Shown: in pieces, positions 33,229-44,650 of the stretch
How the letters are laid out: every line of letters begins with the position of its first letter
Position numbering within the stretch: position 1 is the stretch's first letter
Source of the DNA: Cystobasidiopsis lactophilus
Taxonomy: Eukaryota > Basidiomycota > Agaricostilbomycetes > Agaricostilbales > Chionosphaeraceae
Reading direction: 5' to 3'
Length of the DNA: 64,000 nucleotides
NCBI GenBank assembly: GCA_001599975.1
Contig: BCIO01000003.1
Span: 2,908,677 to 2,972,676, forward strand
Notes under the pieces: model-generated
Databases searched by the model: none
What the model was told of the DNA's origin: nothing
What the model saw: only the letters and a program-made list of their open reading frames with translations
Position numbers and translations under genes: made by a program

Positions 33229-35237
33229 CTAGTCCGAATCCTGAGAGAGCTTGGGGATCTGCAGGCCTGGCCCGCTGCTTTTGAAGTGGCCTAAGACGAG
33301 GTTCGACAGCGAGGGTGGTTTGAGAAGAGGCGGTGGCTCGGCCATGCGAGAGGGCTCGGCCTGGCTGGAGGAACGAGACGGCGAGCCTAAGCTGGATAGC
33401 ACGGAAGTCTGGCTGGAGTCCTCCCTTTCATGCGCCAGGTCGATTCTAGAGCCGTTTAAACTGGAACCGGAAGCCAGAGATGGCGGCCGAGGACTGGAAC
33501 TGGCATGCCCAAAGACGTGGCTGACGTGGTTGGCGAGGGGAGAGGGTGACGGCGGGAAGTGCGCGGTGGCAGGGATAGTAGTTGGCTCCAGGCTGGCTGA
33601 CCGAGAGTGCAGCCGATCTTGTTTTGAAGGCAGGATGATTTTGATGGAGCCGCCCGGCGTGCGCACTCCTGCTCCTGCTGTTGAAGGTTCTGCGCTCTCG
33701 TAGTCAGAAAGGCGTCCCGAATGATCACTTCCGAGCAAGATGTACCTTGAGAGGAATAACGAAGTTTAGAGGCCGACGGAGGATCCGCAGACTTGCCAGC
33801 CAGGCGCAGCAAACGCCGCCCTTCCCGCTGCCCCATCCTGCAGTCGACCCGGAAATCAACTCCAGCCAGTGGATGCTGTTCTAAGATGTCGTAATCGCTT
33901 TGGAAAGTCTGGTAAGGCGTCGTGAAGAGGTAGCGGGGAGCGTTGAGGCGGTAAAACAAGGTTTTTGGCTCGAAGGCCGCTGCTGGAAGCTCCACTCCTA
34001 GATCGTCCGCCACGACCCGCCAATCTGAGAAGTGCTCGGGATTCGGTGGCGGCTCCAAGAGCAAGGTGTCTGCTGGTAGAGGAAGGGTGTTCGGGTCGTC
34101 AAACGAAACCGGCGAATAGGGTTGCCCAGGTCCTTTGGCCGAAGGATTGAGAATCGAGGCGATGGAAAGGCGCCTGCCATCACTCCCCTCGGAGCTGCCT
34201 AACGACATCCGGCGGCCGTTTGCTCCAGAAATAGTCTTCGCCAGGCTAGTGCTGCCAGAACCGGAGCCCCAAGAGCGGAGCGGCAGGAGAGCATTGTCGC
34301 CGGCCAAACCGTTCTGGACTCCGGATGTAGCACCTGGCGCGCTCCGAGGGACCTCTCTAGACTTTCCAGACGGCTCGCCCTCCTCCAAACTCGTCGAGCT
34401 CGAGGCCATGGGCCGTCCCGTGTCGCCGACCAGCTCATCATCGGAGGTGCTAAGCTCCATGTCACTTGAGATGTCGTGACCATGCTCCATAACAGGAGAA
34501 TGGGGTAGGTCGTCGATCGACACCTGAGTTGGGCTGGGCGACTGCCCTGTCATTGCTGAAACCCGATTTGAAAGCTGTCTATCGGCGGAGCCGGGCATCA
34601 ACCTTTCATTAGATTCGTAGAATGAGTTGTGCTGATTCTGGATGGCCGCTTTGAGGGTAAAGACTGAAAGCCAAGACAAAGGCCTACTCGAAGGCCGCCG
34701 GTCGGAGCCAAAGGGACGCTGGTGTCACCAAACCCGATGAAGTTTGATATTCTGGCATCAAATGAGCAACACTGAGCAGGGGCAAGGAGCCAAACTAACG
34801 ACAAAACCTTGTTCTTGACATCGTCGAGATCGATTTCTGCATGAATTCGACTGTCAGTGGCAGCGCGCCCTTTCGCTGAGTGGAAGCCAACATGCCTTCA
34901 TCTCTGCGAGCTCGTTTGGCTGGAGGAGGCTCATCGGGCCGCACGTCAAGGCCAGCATCGAGACGCGGTGCGTGACCTAAAGCGAGAGGGATCATCTTTA
35001 GGTCGGTTTGCTCGTTGACTTTCTTGAATTTGTTGCGGCGGTGTGGCCCCTCCACAGGCTTGAGCAGGAAATTAGAGCTGTATGAGCGCTTCTCGGAGCC
35101 TAGCTCCTTGAATTTTAGTCTGCAGGTGGGTTTGCAGAACAGAACTTGTCAGACGTTGAAGAAGGCGCGAGAACAAGGCAAGAGCACCTTGCGCGCTGGA
35201 GAGTGCTCAACCGGTTCGTTCTTGAATTGTGAGCCAT
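33229..35237 (-). CDS. Orphan, largely disordered protein (possible nuclear regulator)
   Basis: I do not recognise this gene. Proposed start MAHNSRTNRLSTLQRA at 35237 joins RLKFKELGSEKRSYSSNFLL, then a basic patch PPPAKRARRDE that could be a nuclear-localisation signal. A short exon (EIDLDDVKNKVL) follows through an intron that fits best as GC-AG (34837-34895). Then come ALKAAIQNQHNSFYESNERL-like helix-forming residues (actual start TLKAAIQN), a long Ser/Pro/Gly-rich stretch, and one ordered-looking segment (FSDWRVVADDLGVELPAAAF to FYRLNAPRYLFTTPYQTF). The end, after a last intron near 33735, is again Ser/Pro-rich and stops with LSQDSD. About 600 residues. It diverges from the nucleotidyltransferase gene with 141 bp between start codons. 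Confidence 0.6.
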
Positions 35238-35378
35238 TGAGCCATGACTGTGGCGCCGGAAGGCACCGAGTAGGTGGTGGCGCAAAGCAAGCGGCGAGAG
35301 CGAGTCAGCCTTTCTTCCGCGATCAGCCACTGCTGCTAGCACTTTTTCGATTCTGAGCTCTCACGAATGGCGTGAGGG

Positions 35379-37810
35379 ATGACTGAGTCGACAGACGAAT
35401 TACTAGAGCGGTTTCAAGGCCTGTCGTCGGCTGCAGCGGCACCTTCTCCTCGTCGCCGGCAATTGCAAGCGGAGAACGATCAGCTTGGTCCATCGCTTAC
35501 TGCGCGCAGACCGGAACCGACATCTCAAGGGTTTGCCTTCGACCGGGAGGTGCTCAAGCTCGCGAAGAGCATGGCGATGTCGAGCAACCGCCTGAAGGTC
35601 ATGATGGCCTGGAAAGCGGCCTTCGAGACGGTCCTGAACGATGCCTTCGCTCTCCGGCCCCTACCTGGCTCAAACGACCCAACGCCTCCGAAGATAGTCC
35701 TGGAACCTTTCGGAAGCGTCGTGCTAGGCTTGGGCTCCGGAACAAGCGACCTAGATCTTTGTCTCTGTGACCCCGAGCTGCCCACTGGCTACCGCGGTCC
35801 TGTCATCGACGGAGATTTGCCACAAAGTCTTTACGCTTTGCGCAAAATCAGAAGTACCATACAAGGCAATGGTGGTGAGTGACGCCCTCGCCAGGCAAAA
35901 CGCTTCTGATTTGCCATACGTCCAGCTCGACGGTCGCTTGGCGTATCTAGCATCACATGCATCCCCGCCTCGACGCAGATATTGAAGGTGGAGGCATATT
36001 GGCAAGGCCATCGCATCCAAGCCGACATTAACATCAATGAGAGGCTTGGCATTCGCAACACGAAGCTGTTGGCGACTTATCTAGATCTCCAACCCAGCTT
36101 GTTATATCCACTTGCAGCTTTGCTGAAGCACTGGTCCAAGCGTCGCGGCTTAAACGAGCCTTCTCCGCAAGCCGGCCAGCCGACGACCTTTTCCTCATAC
36201 GGCCTTCGCCTCCTGCTCATCAGCTTTTTACAACAAAAGCATAATTTCCCGAACTTGCAAGACCCAAAGCAATTCTCCGACATGGAGAAGAGCTTGTGGC
36301 ACTCGTATCCGTTTCGAACGAAAAAGTGGCCAGAGACGCCAATGAAGCGGGACGAGCAGTAAGCCACTTTCAAGCTTGCGTCTGTCACCATTGACATGGA
36401 TATTTCTGCAGACACAAGACATACGACACATCATTTTGCTCTCAACCAGGTCATCAGCCGCCCCTCACCTCGACGTTACGCGAGCTCGCGGTGGGCTTTT
36501 TTCGGCACTTCGAAGTTTTCGATTTCAAGGAAAACATCGTGTCCATCAAGGTATATTCTCGGAATGCTGCAGGTTTGAAGCCAATCTAATGCCTTCGTGC
36601 GGAGCAGAATGGCGGCGTCTTAAAACGTACACCTCGTTCAGCCGACAACAAGCTGTCCACTTCGACCGCCACAGACGAACCGGAGGCAAGCGAAACCGAG
36701 ATCCTCCCCAAAGCGAAATCTACGCCTCTTTACGACTTGCTGTTGGGCGCCGTTTCCCCGTCATGCGAGACTCAGCGGGAAGCTAGGGAACTGACGGGGT
36801 TCCTCATGACGCTGCCCAGAGATGAGCAGAACATGTGCCTTTTTGACAAGGCGTTCCTTGCCCAAAAGGTGCAGAACGGGAGGAATCGATTGGCACCAAA
36901 GGTCAAAAATCAAGCACCCGACCATCAACCGTCTATCTGGAAGCAACAAGCCATCGTCCTCCAAGACCCCTTTCAAATAGACCGAAACTGCAGCGCGGCC
37001 GTCACAAAGTTGACATTGGCCAGGTTTCGAGAGGAGTGTGCAAGAGCAGCGGAACTCATCGAAACGGACGCATCGATTGCGACAATTTGCGAGCTCTACA
37101 CTCCGCCGCCACCCGATACAGCAGCTGTCATTGCATCTCTTCCAACTCTTGGATCTACCTCCAGTCCTTCGCCCTTCTCGCCTACGACCGTGGCCACTGC
37201 GCCCAGGGCTTCGGTGCCCCCATCGCTGGGCGGAGCGCCGGGCTTCTTCACCTCCAACATGTCGCCGGCGGATCAACTTCGAGCTGCCATGTTTGGTCCC
37301 CCACATCTCCCGGGCATGCTGCCCCAGAGCCAGCGGTCACCTTCTGGGCCTCATCACGCCCCCTCACCCTCCTCGAACCGCTCTTTCTCGACGCACTCGC
37401 TTCAGCCTTCCCCAGTGACAGTCTCGAGCCCGGCCAGGGCGTTAAACTTCCCGCCCATCAGCCCAAATCCCGCCAATGTCTACCGAAATGACACCTCATT
37501 CTACGTTCCTCCACACGAGCGGTTGAGTGCAGCGAGTCACTCCGCCCCACGGTACCAACCTGCTAGTTCTTCGAGCCCCTCTCGCGCTTTGGACTCCTCG
37601 CCCCAAGCCGCCACGATATCATCATCAAACTTGGGCTTCCAGAACAACACCGCGTTCTACACTCCATCTCCTTTGCCGCTATCGAGTGCTGCGACTCCAG
37701 CGACTCCGGTCTATCAACCTCCTAGCTCCTCATCAGGGTTTCAATATACCTCTAGTCAATCTTCGGCCCCCTCGCAACCTCAAGATTCGTACTACTACTA
37801 CCGGGACTGA
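35379..37810 (+). CDS. Non-canonical poly(A)/poly(U) polymerase, Cid1-type nucleotidyltransferase
   Basis: A template-independent enzyme that adds nucleotides to RNA 3' ends. The catalytic signature is complete: FGSVVLGLGSGTSDLDLCL supplies two metal-binding Asp residues, and HRIQADININERLGIRNT the third. The central helical domain (LLYPLAALLKHWSKRRGLN, SSYGLRLLLISFL) is followed by a PAP-associated domain (LRELAVGFFRHFEVFDF, IVLQDPFQIDRNCSAAVT). The last 270 residues are disordered and rich in Pro, Ser and Gln, ending DSYYYYRD; such tails often bind partner proteins. Five exons or so. The initiator ATG at 35379 follows a short ATG-stop just upstream. Whether it adds A or U cannot be read from sequence; the nucleotide-recognition His could not be placed with confidence. 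Confidence 0.82.
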
Positions 37811-38019
37811 GCAGTGGAGCCTAAGATCCTTGTACTGTCATTCGCGGAGTTCATGTTGTTTGTCGCGGGCTAGGCAAATTGTATCGATGGCCGATAGGGA
37901 CCGTGTTCGGTTGAGCCGGTGGATGAAATTCTAAGTCCACTTGCAGAGAATACGTTGGTGGCTCCCTATTGATCCTTTTCGTGCATCATACTTTGTGCGC
38001 CTTCTTCTCCCTCCTCTCT

Positions 38020-39496
38020 TAAGCAGAAAGCTTCTTCGAGAGGAGCCCCTTGAGCGTTGCACCGTCCTCTGCGAACTGTAGGGCGCAGTTGATCAGTCTG
38101 GAGCACCCTGATGCTTCAGCGGAAGTAGACGCGCCTTGCGGATGCCCTCGTGGAGCTTGTCGAAGGCCATTTGCTCCTCGAGCAGGGCCCAGCGGAAGGC
38201 CGGCTCGTCGTCGACAAAGGTGACCTTCTTGAGGGGCTCGGCCTTGCCAGACTTCTCGACGGACAGCTTGGCCTCGATCTTCTCGTCGCTGTTCTTGAGC
38301 TCCTCGAGCAGCTTGGGGGCGATGGTAAGGAAGTCAATGCCGGCGAGCTCCTTGATCTCGCTGGTGTTGCGGAACGAGGCACCCATGACAATGGTCTTGT
38401 AGCCGTGCTGCTTGTAGTAGCTGTGGAAGAAGAACTCAATGAGATCTTCCAGGGTCTGAAAAGGGGTCGCCACCCACTTGTAGATCTTCTGCACGGACTG
38501 GACACCGGGGTCGTTGGCGCCGGTGTATTCTCCGTTGGGCTTCTCCTTCTTGTACCAGTCGAGAATGCGGCCTGCGAAGATTCCGGTGGCAAACGTCAGA
38601 AGGTGGAGCCGATATGGGTGGCAATCTCGGATGACGCACCAACGAAGGGGGAGATCAAAGTGACGCCGGCCTCAGCGCAGGCAACAGCTTGGCCAAAGCC
38701 AAAGAGCAGGGTCAAGTTGCAGTGGATGCCGTGGTCGCGCTCGAGCTCGCGGGCGGCCTGGATGCCCTCCCAGGTGGAGGCGATCTTGATCAAGACGCGC
38801 TTGCGGTCGATGCCAATGGACTCGTAGAGGGCGATGAGCTCCTTGGCCTTGGCGATGGTGGCGGCCTTGTCGAAGGAAAGGCGGGCATCGACCTCGGTCG
38901 AGACACGGCCGGGAATAAGGCTCAAGATCTCCTTGCCGAACTCGGTGAGCTGTGTGCGACGGGCGCTGTGAGCGGATATACGTTGAAGCAACACGGCAAG
39001 CAACTAAGACGCACGAGGCGGTCGGTAGCATGCTCGACCTGGGAGTCAAGGTCGCTGCCCTTCTCCTTGCCAAACTTGACGGCCACATCGATCAAAGCGG
39101 CATATTGGGGATCGTTGACGGCGGCCAAGATCAAAGAGCTGTGTCACAGGTTAAGTTTCCGAGCTCGGCCGCGCACACAAAGCTGAAGAGAGGCCTACGC
39201 TGTTTGCAAAACGCAGAGTGTCGGATGATGAGCTCGGAGAACGTTTGGGGCTCGCTGACGCCTGGCTCACGCTGCATTGGCCGTCAGTAAGTGCATACTG
39301 CTAATCAACGAGGGCCACTGACATTGGTAGTGCTGTCCTGAGGGGTGTCTGCGAGTGGGATTCCGTCATTTTGAGCGTCGCTCCCCAATCAACCGGTTGC
39401 CAAAGCCCAAAGCTCACACTTCTTGATCTGGTGGAAGTCGCCAGAGTCAGCGACGATTGTGGTCAATTGCTTGAGTTGCGCGAGCGAGTCAGTCAT
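38020..39496 (-). CDS. TAL1: Transaldolase
   Basis: Cytosolic enzyme of the non-oxidative pentose phosphate pathway that moves a dihydroxyacetone unit from sedoheptulose 7-phosphate to glyceraldehyde 3-phosphate. Exons splice to the whole TalB-type protein: [61 protein letters not shown], the Schiff-base Lys in [38 protein letters not shown] joined to [29 protein letters not shown], and the end GIRK joined to [18 protein letters not shown]. All active-site residues are present. Codon use is strongly biased to C-ending codons, as expected of a highly expressed gene. It converges on the nucleotidyltransferase gene (209 bp between stops) and diverges from the exonuclease gene (301 bp). Confidence 0.93.
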
Positions 39497-39797
39497 CTTG
39501 GATGTGCGATGGCAAGATTTGTCGAGCTCGCCTCGGTTCGAACTTCGGGATTGAAACTGCAGGCGGAGAAGCAGCCTGTGGTCAACAAAGCGGGGTTTGC
39601 GCTTGGACGGCCGCCCAGCTTGCTGCTCTTTATACCCTGGTGGCACACCAAAGGGGCAAAGGCGATCTCAGAGGAGACGCCCGCTGAATTTCATTCATGC
39701 TGCTCCTGCCCGAGCCGCGCTTGCTGAGCTTGGACCCTTGCCGTGGTGTGGCCTCCTCTCGCGGGCGAGGTCGGTTGCCCTGTGGCTCCTGGCGACC

Positions 39798-41226
39798 ATG
39801 CTCTTTCCTCGCCTGAGTGCGATTGCCCGCAACAGCTTGGCCACAAGAGCAGCCCACCATGCTCATTTCACGACCTCGACGCTTCTGCGGGCCCAAGCCC
39901 CGCAACCTTTCACGAAGTCGCAAGCGACGATTTTGAAGAACCACGCCAAACGACAGCAACAGCAGCAAGCTCAAGCCGAGCTGCGCGACAGCCTGCCATC
40001 CGTTTACCAATTGCCACCCGCTTCCGCGTTGACGCTCAGCTTCTCCACCAAGAAGGTGGATGCCTACATGCTCAAGCTCCAGCAAGCTAAAGAGGCCTCA
40101 CCAACGAAAGAAGTCGTGACCAGCTTCGACATGGAGTGGACCATCAGCAGCAAGGAGCGGCGCACCGGCTTGATCCAAATCGCCCACCACGCCGCCGGCG
40201 TTCTTCTCTTCAGCGTTCCCAGAGGCGAAAGCCAAACTCTGCCCGAGTCATTGCTAGAGTACCTCGCATCGACCACCACGTACAAGGCGGGCGTGCAGAT
40301 TGCTGGAGATGCGCGCAAGCTGCTGGTTGGTCTTCCGTTCGCTTTCAGCTTACCACCGCTGATAGTGTGTGCCACGCCCAGAGAGATTGGCCGAATCAGC
40401 CCGAGATGCAAGGCCAGCTGGAGCTGTCCAAGATTGCCTGGCTCATTGACGCTGATCGATGGATGGGCGGGCCGTCGACTCTGATCTCGATGCAAAAGCT
40501 GGCCGCTGTCTACTTAGAGACGTACGTCGACAAAGGGCCGGTGCGCAAGAGCCACTGGGAGGGCAGGCTGACGACGAACCAGATGCAGTGTTCGTTGTTT
40601 TCTCATTGCTTCCACTCGCCACTCTGACAGCGTGTAAACAGACGCCGCAGGCGACGTGCTGGTAGCTTTAGAGATCCTTGACGCTATGATGAAGGTGCGA
40701 TGCCTTGCTGCAGTGTCTGGGACCCAAACATTGACAGTGTTTCGAGGGTAGACCGCCAAAGAGCGCAACATCCCCCTCGACCTCGCCTCGCTCTCCAACA
40801 ACCCTGGTGTCCTGCCTCCTGGAGTCGTTCGACTGGCTCCACGAATGGCAGAGGCGTGGCAGCGCGTGTTCAGCCAAGGCCGGGTCCGAGTAGAGGAAGC
40901 CGCCTCTGAGATGTCCATCAAGAACCGCTCAGTCGTCAGTGTGAGTGCTATTTGGAATTTCCGCTCCATGAAAAGTCTTGGACACCCATGGCTAACGAGA
41001 TGTTGCTGCTGTGCTCTGCCCCCTTTCCAACTCAATCTCGAAGTACATATTGTCCGCCGCAGACCTTGAGCCGTCTCGGATAGCGTCCATCGACCCCCAG
41101 CAAGCCTCAAACTTTATTCAGTACCTCGCTAGCACCCCAATGCCTCTGCCCACGAAAGGTCCGATATCTCGGGCTTTGGCTCAATTTCGTCAGAGGGCAG
41201 CGGACGATAAAACACCCAGGAGCTAA
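39798..41226 (+). CDS. Mitochondrial DnaQ-like 3'-5' exonuclease (WRN/RNase D type)
   Basis: The N-terminus (LFPRLSAIARNSLATRAAHH) looks like a mitochondrial import sequence. A Gln-rich linker leads to the exonuclease domain: VTSFDMEWT gives the Asp-x-Glu pair of motif I, AGVQIAGDARKLL joined to RDWPNQPEM gives the motif II region, and MQKLAAVYLETYVDKGPVRK, SHWEGRLTTNQ and YAAGDVLVALEIL the Tyr-x3-Asp motif III. It is therefore probably active. The C-terminal part (ILSAADLEPSRIASIDP) has no clear domain. About six exons. Likely DNA or RNA 3' trimming in mitochondria; the substrate is unknown. The ATG at 39798 is the first that gives the presequence. Confidence 0.78.
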
Positions 41227-42462
41227 AGCCAGCGTTCAAGTTGTTGGATGAGCGTTCGCCTTGCTCTTGCCTGATGCGGCTGGGATTGCACGTGTGGCCG
41301 CGTTGTTTCGTTCTCCTGACACGGGTCCGTTTCGACGCTACTCCACTTTTCTGCGTGGAGGGTCGTGTAGATGATCTCTGGGGCTCATCGTGCGTCACGA
41401 CAATAACTCGCAGGCAACGCCCATTTTCCGCCAAGGCCAGCACATCCGGCACCAAGACCCCAGACCCCAGCCCAATAATCCCAGCTTTGCCGGGCAGCGC
41501 AAGAAAGAATAATGACAGATGTTTCACTAGTCTGCTCGGCATGCAAAGGCGATCGTACTGGCCCCCGGCGCCTTTAATTTCCACTCTTGATTAGTGCCCT
41601 TCTGCACGCGAGATCCAACCCTCTCGTCAGGCTGGTCCCAGCTCACCCAAGAAGGGGGTCGATCTCAGCCAATTGACCCGTTGGGGCACAAATGGGCATT
41701 CGCCCTTTCGGGGCTCCGCCTTCTTCATTTCGCTGTAGCCGCCTCGATGCGATCCCTTTGTTCCTTCGCCGCTTTGGCTGAACGCGAAATTGAGATGCAG
41801 CCCGTAGGCAGTAGTACGAGGACGGACGCCTCAGAGACAAGTTCATTAACGGCAAAGCTTAAATGGTGGCACGGGAAGCCGATTGGCCCTGGAGGCTGCC
41901 CAGCCCAGGCTCAGGGGGCGAAACATGCGTGTCGAATTCGTCAGTTTTTGCCACCTGCGCCCTTCCCGTGAGGTTCAGCCGATGAGCACTCAAAGGGCCG
42001 CTCTCGTATTTTGATTGCTGTTCGCCTTCCTTCTTCCATCGTCAGCCACCGACCGGTTTAGAGTGCACTTGCCAGAACCAGCGTGCGCCCTCATCTACAC
42101 AAAATCGCGCCTCTTGACCCGTGGCGCAACCAACTTGCCTTTTTCGTGTGGCCAAAACCTCGAGACGACCTTTCAGGCACAAACCCATCACTTGGTGGAC
42201 CTCCGCATTTTCCTTGGTGACCCCCCCTGCGGGTTTTTTTTCTCGACTCTGCTCATCAACGAACCTCCAACTCGACGAGTAGACTTGACCGCCCACGTCC
42301 GCCAGTGTTGTCACATCCATTCAAGCACGCCCTATAGGTTAGCCCTGAGCGTGCCGGGCCAGTACCGAAGCCGACTGACGATTCAAGCGGCGCACAGACT
42401 CCCAACTACCCCGGACCCCAGCTTTTCGCAGCCTCGGGTTTCCCTTCTTCTGTGCTTCCACC
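41227..42462. other. 1.24 kb region upstream of the zinc-finger gene
   Basis: No supported gene lies here. The part from about 41600 to 42462 is pyrimidine-rich in places and has several ATG triplets followed by short frames, so if the zinc-finger mRNA starts far upstream it could carry upstream ORFs. A long regulatory region is typical of transcription-factor genes. Confidence 0.4.
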
Positions 42463-44098
42463 ATGTCTGCCGCGACCCCGTCAGCGCCCAAGGCGCCCAA
42501 GCCGACTGCAGCAGCTGCTGGCAGCAAGCCCAATTCGTGCGATATCTGTGGCAGCGTAAGTCGATGATCGGACATTTTTGTTCCACGAAAAGGCCAAAAA
42601 GTTGACCGGCCCGTGTTGTTTGCAGGCCTTTAAAAAATGTGAGGGAGCACATCGACGGCCTCCTGGCAGCTGCAGGCCTGCAATGCTGACCGCCTTTGTT
42701 GTGCAGTGGAACACTTGCAGCGGCACTACCGAACTCGTACGTCGTGCCTCCAGGTCCTTCTTTCCGCCTCACCGCTCACGCCGGTTTCCCACCTAAATGC
42801 AGATACCCACGACCGCCCGTTCAGCTGTGGTCACCCAGGGTGCGGCAAAGCGTTCGCCAGGCAGTGAGTGCACGAATTCCGACCTCTGGGGTCGCAAAGG
42901 GCAATGTCTCACTTTATGTTGCTGCGATTATTTTTGCAGGGACACCTTGAACCGGCACGCCAAGCTGCACACTCGCGGCGAGAACGAGGAGGGCAAGCCC
43001 CGGTCGCGGCGGCGCACCAAGTCGACCAGCGAAGGGTCCACCGCCGGCGAACGCCGCAGCTCGGTCAGCCCTTACCCAGCCCCGGGCAGCAAGCACCTCC
43101 GCCGCCCCAGCGATGCCTCCCCCTCCTCCCACCACCAGCCCTTGTTCACCGCCGGATTCGCGTGCCCGGCCGGCATGGAGAACTCCGTGGCATCGCCAAT
43201 TTCCATCCCAAGCGTCGCCCCTACCTCGTCGCGCTTTAGCACGCTCGAGCTTCTCGGCCTTTCCTACTCGGACAGCTCCCCCAACAGCGTCTACTCCCCG
43301 CTGCCCACCCTCGCCGAGCTCTACCCGCCACACCCAGCGAGCCTCGTCGACGCCGCCTCGCCGGTTGGCGCTTTCGAATCCTTCTCCCCCTTAACGAACA
43401 CCCTCTTTCTGCCGGCCGACCACTCGGGCGCTTCGCCCATCGTGCCCTTGTCCTCCTTTGACAACGCACCGTCGCCGTTTTTCTCCAACGCGTCCGACGA
43501 TGGCTCGTCCAACGCCTCGGGGCCCACCTCGCAAATCTTTGGCCCCTCGAGCCTCACCAGCAGCCTGGCCACCTCGGTCGACTCGTACGACAAGTTTGAC
43601 CGCCGCGGGCTCGTCGACTTCGCCGCTTTGGGCCAAAATGGCCAGCGCGCCGCCGCCGCTGCGCCCGTGGCGGATGATGCCGAGGCCCAGGTCATGAACC
43701 TGTTCAAGGCCGCCGACATCCCCACCGACTACTTCAGCTGGATGATGGCGCCCCAGGCCTCGTCGCTGCCCGGCTCTGGCATGGCCCTGCCCTACCAGAT
43801 GCCCACTGCCCAGCCCGTCCACAACCGCGGCTTTGGCTTCCAGTGCTTCTCCGCCCCGCCTTTCATCACCCAGCCCTCGTACCCGCCCGTGGAAGAGTCT
43901 GTGGGACCTGCGCAAGCGGAAAAGAAGGGATCGGAATTCGACTGGTGGGGCATGGCCTCTGGTGCGCCGGTCGCCGCCCAGCAGCAGTCCGCCGTCTCGG
44001 CGTCGCCGGCTCACAGCCACGCCGAGCTCCACAAGATCAACTCCAACAACTCGTTTGGCCTGGAGTTCGGCTCTTTCCTCGACACGGAAGCCATGTAA
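42463..44098 (+). CDS. C2H2 zinc-finger transcription factor
   Basis: Five exons (42463-42555, 42626-42638, 42707-42736, 42803-42863, 42940-44098) give 451 residues. Two adjacent C2H2 fingers lie near residues 27-80: CDICGSAFKKLEHLQRHYRTH and, after HDRP, FSCGHPGCGKAFARQ with DTLNRHAKLH. The linker THDRPF is close to the usual TGEKPF. The fingers are followed by a basic patch (KPRSRRRTKS), probably nuclear localisation, and about 350 residues rich in Ser, Pro and Ala that may activate or repress. Two fingers in tandem near the N-terminus are typical of fungal regulators of stress or carbon use; no orthologue is named. The second exon is only 13 nt. It ends 552 bp before MDN1. Confidence 0.83.
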
Positions 44099-44650
44099 AA
44101 ACAAGAACACAACGCCTCTCTCGACAACCAAAAATCGTAACGACCTTCTCTGCAAAATTAATGCTACGCCCCATGTGTCCACACTGCCGGCTCTCATCAT
44201 CTCATCATCATTCCTCCGCCCTCATTTACGCCTCGTAACAACAGCTCCCTTGCCGCCTCTCACAACACCCACTACACATCAAAGTATTCTTTTTCAAAGT
44301 GTACCCCTTTCGGCTTTTATTTCCTCTTTCCTTCTTCAACCTCGGTCCGTCGTCGTTCGTGGGGGCAACAGACTATTATGTTTGGGGTCGTATTTCTTCC
44401 AGGACTTCCGGGAAGAGCGTTGGATGCTGTCTTTTGGTTCCCCCTTTTTTTGGCCTGGCTCTTTGAATGGTGTAACAGCCTTCGTGTTTTCACACAAGGC
44501 GCTCAATTGTACAAACCCAATCATCTCCTGCTTCTGCAACGAAGAGGCCTTTTGCTGTATACAAAGAGTTTCCTGCGAGTGGTGGCAAAAAAAAATTCGT
44601 GCGGCGCAAGTTCTGCGCATGAAAACACTTTGCTTCAAGTCCAGCGAACA
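44099..44650. other. Intergenic gap upstream of MDN1
   Basis: 552 bp holding the 3' end of the zinc-finger gene and the MDN1 promoter. T-rich tracts appear near 44290-44460. No separate gene is supported. Confidence 0.4.

Noticed and set aside
38150-38827. 225-codon plus-strand frame over transaldolase
   Set aside because: It arises from the C-ending codon bias of TAL1 on the other strand.
43391-44200. 269-codon minus-strand frame over the zinc-finger gene
   Set aside because: Arg/Gly-rich shadow of the GC-rich Ser/Pro/Ala coding region.
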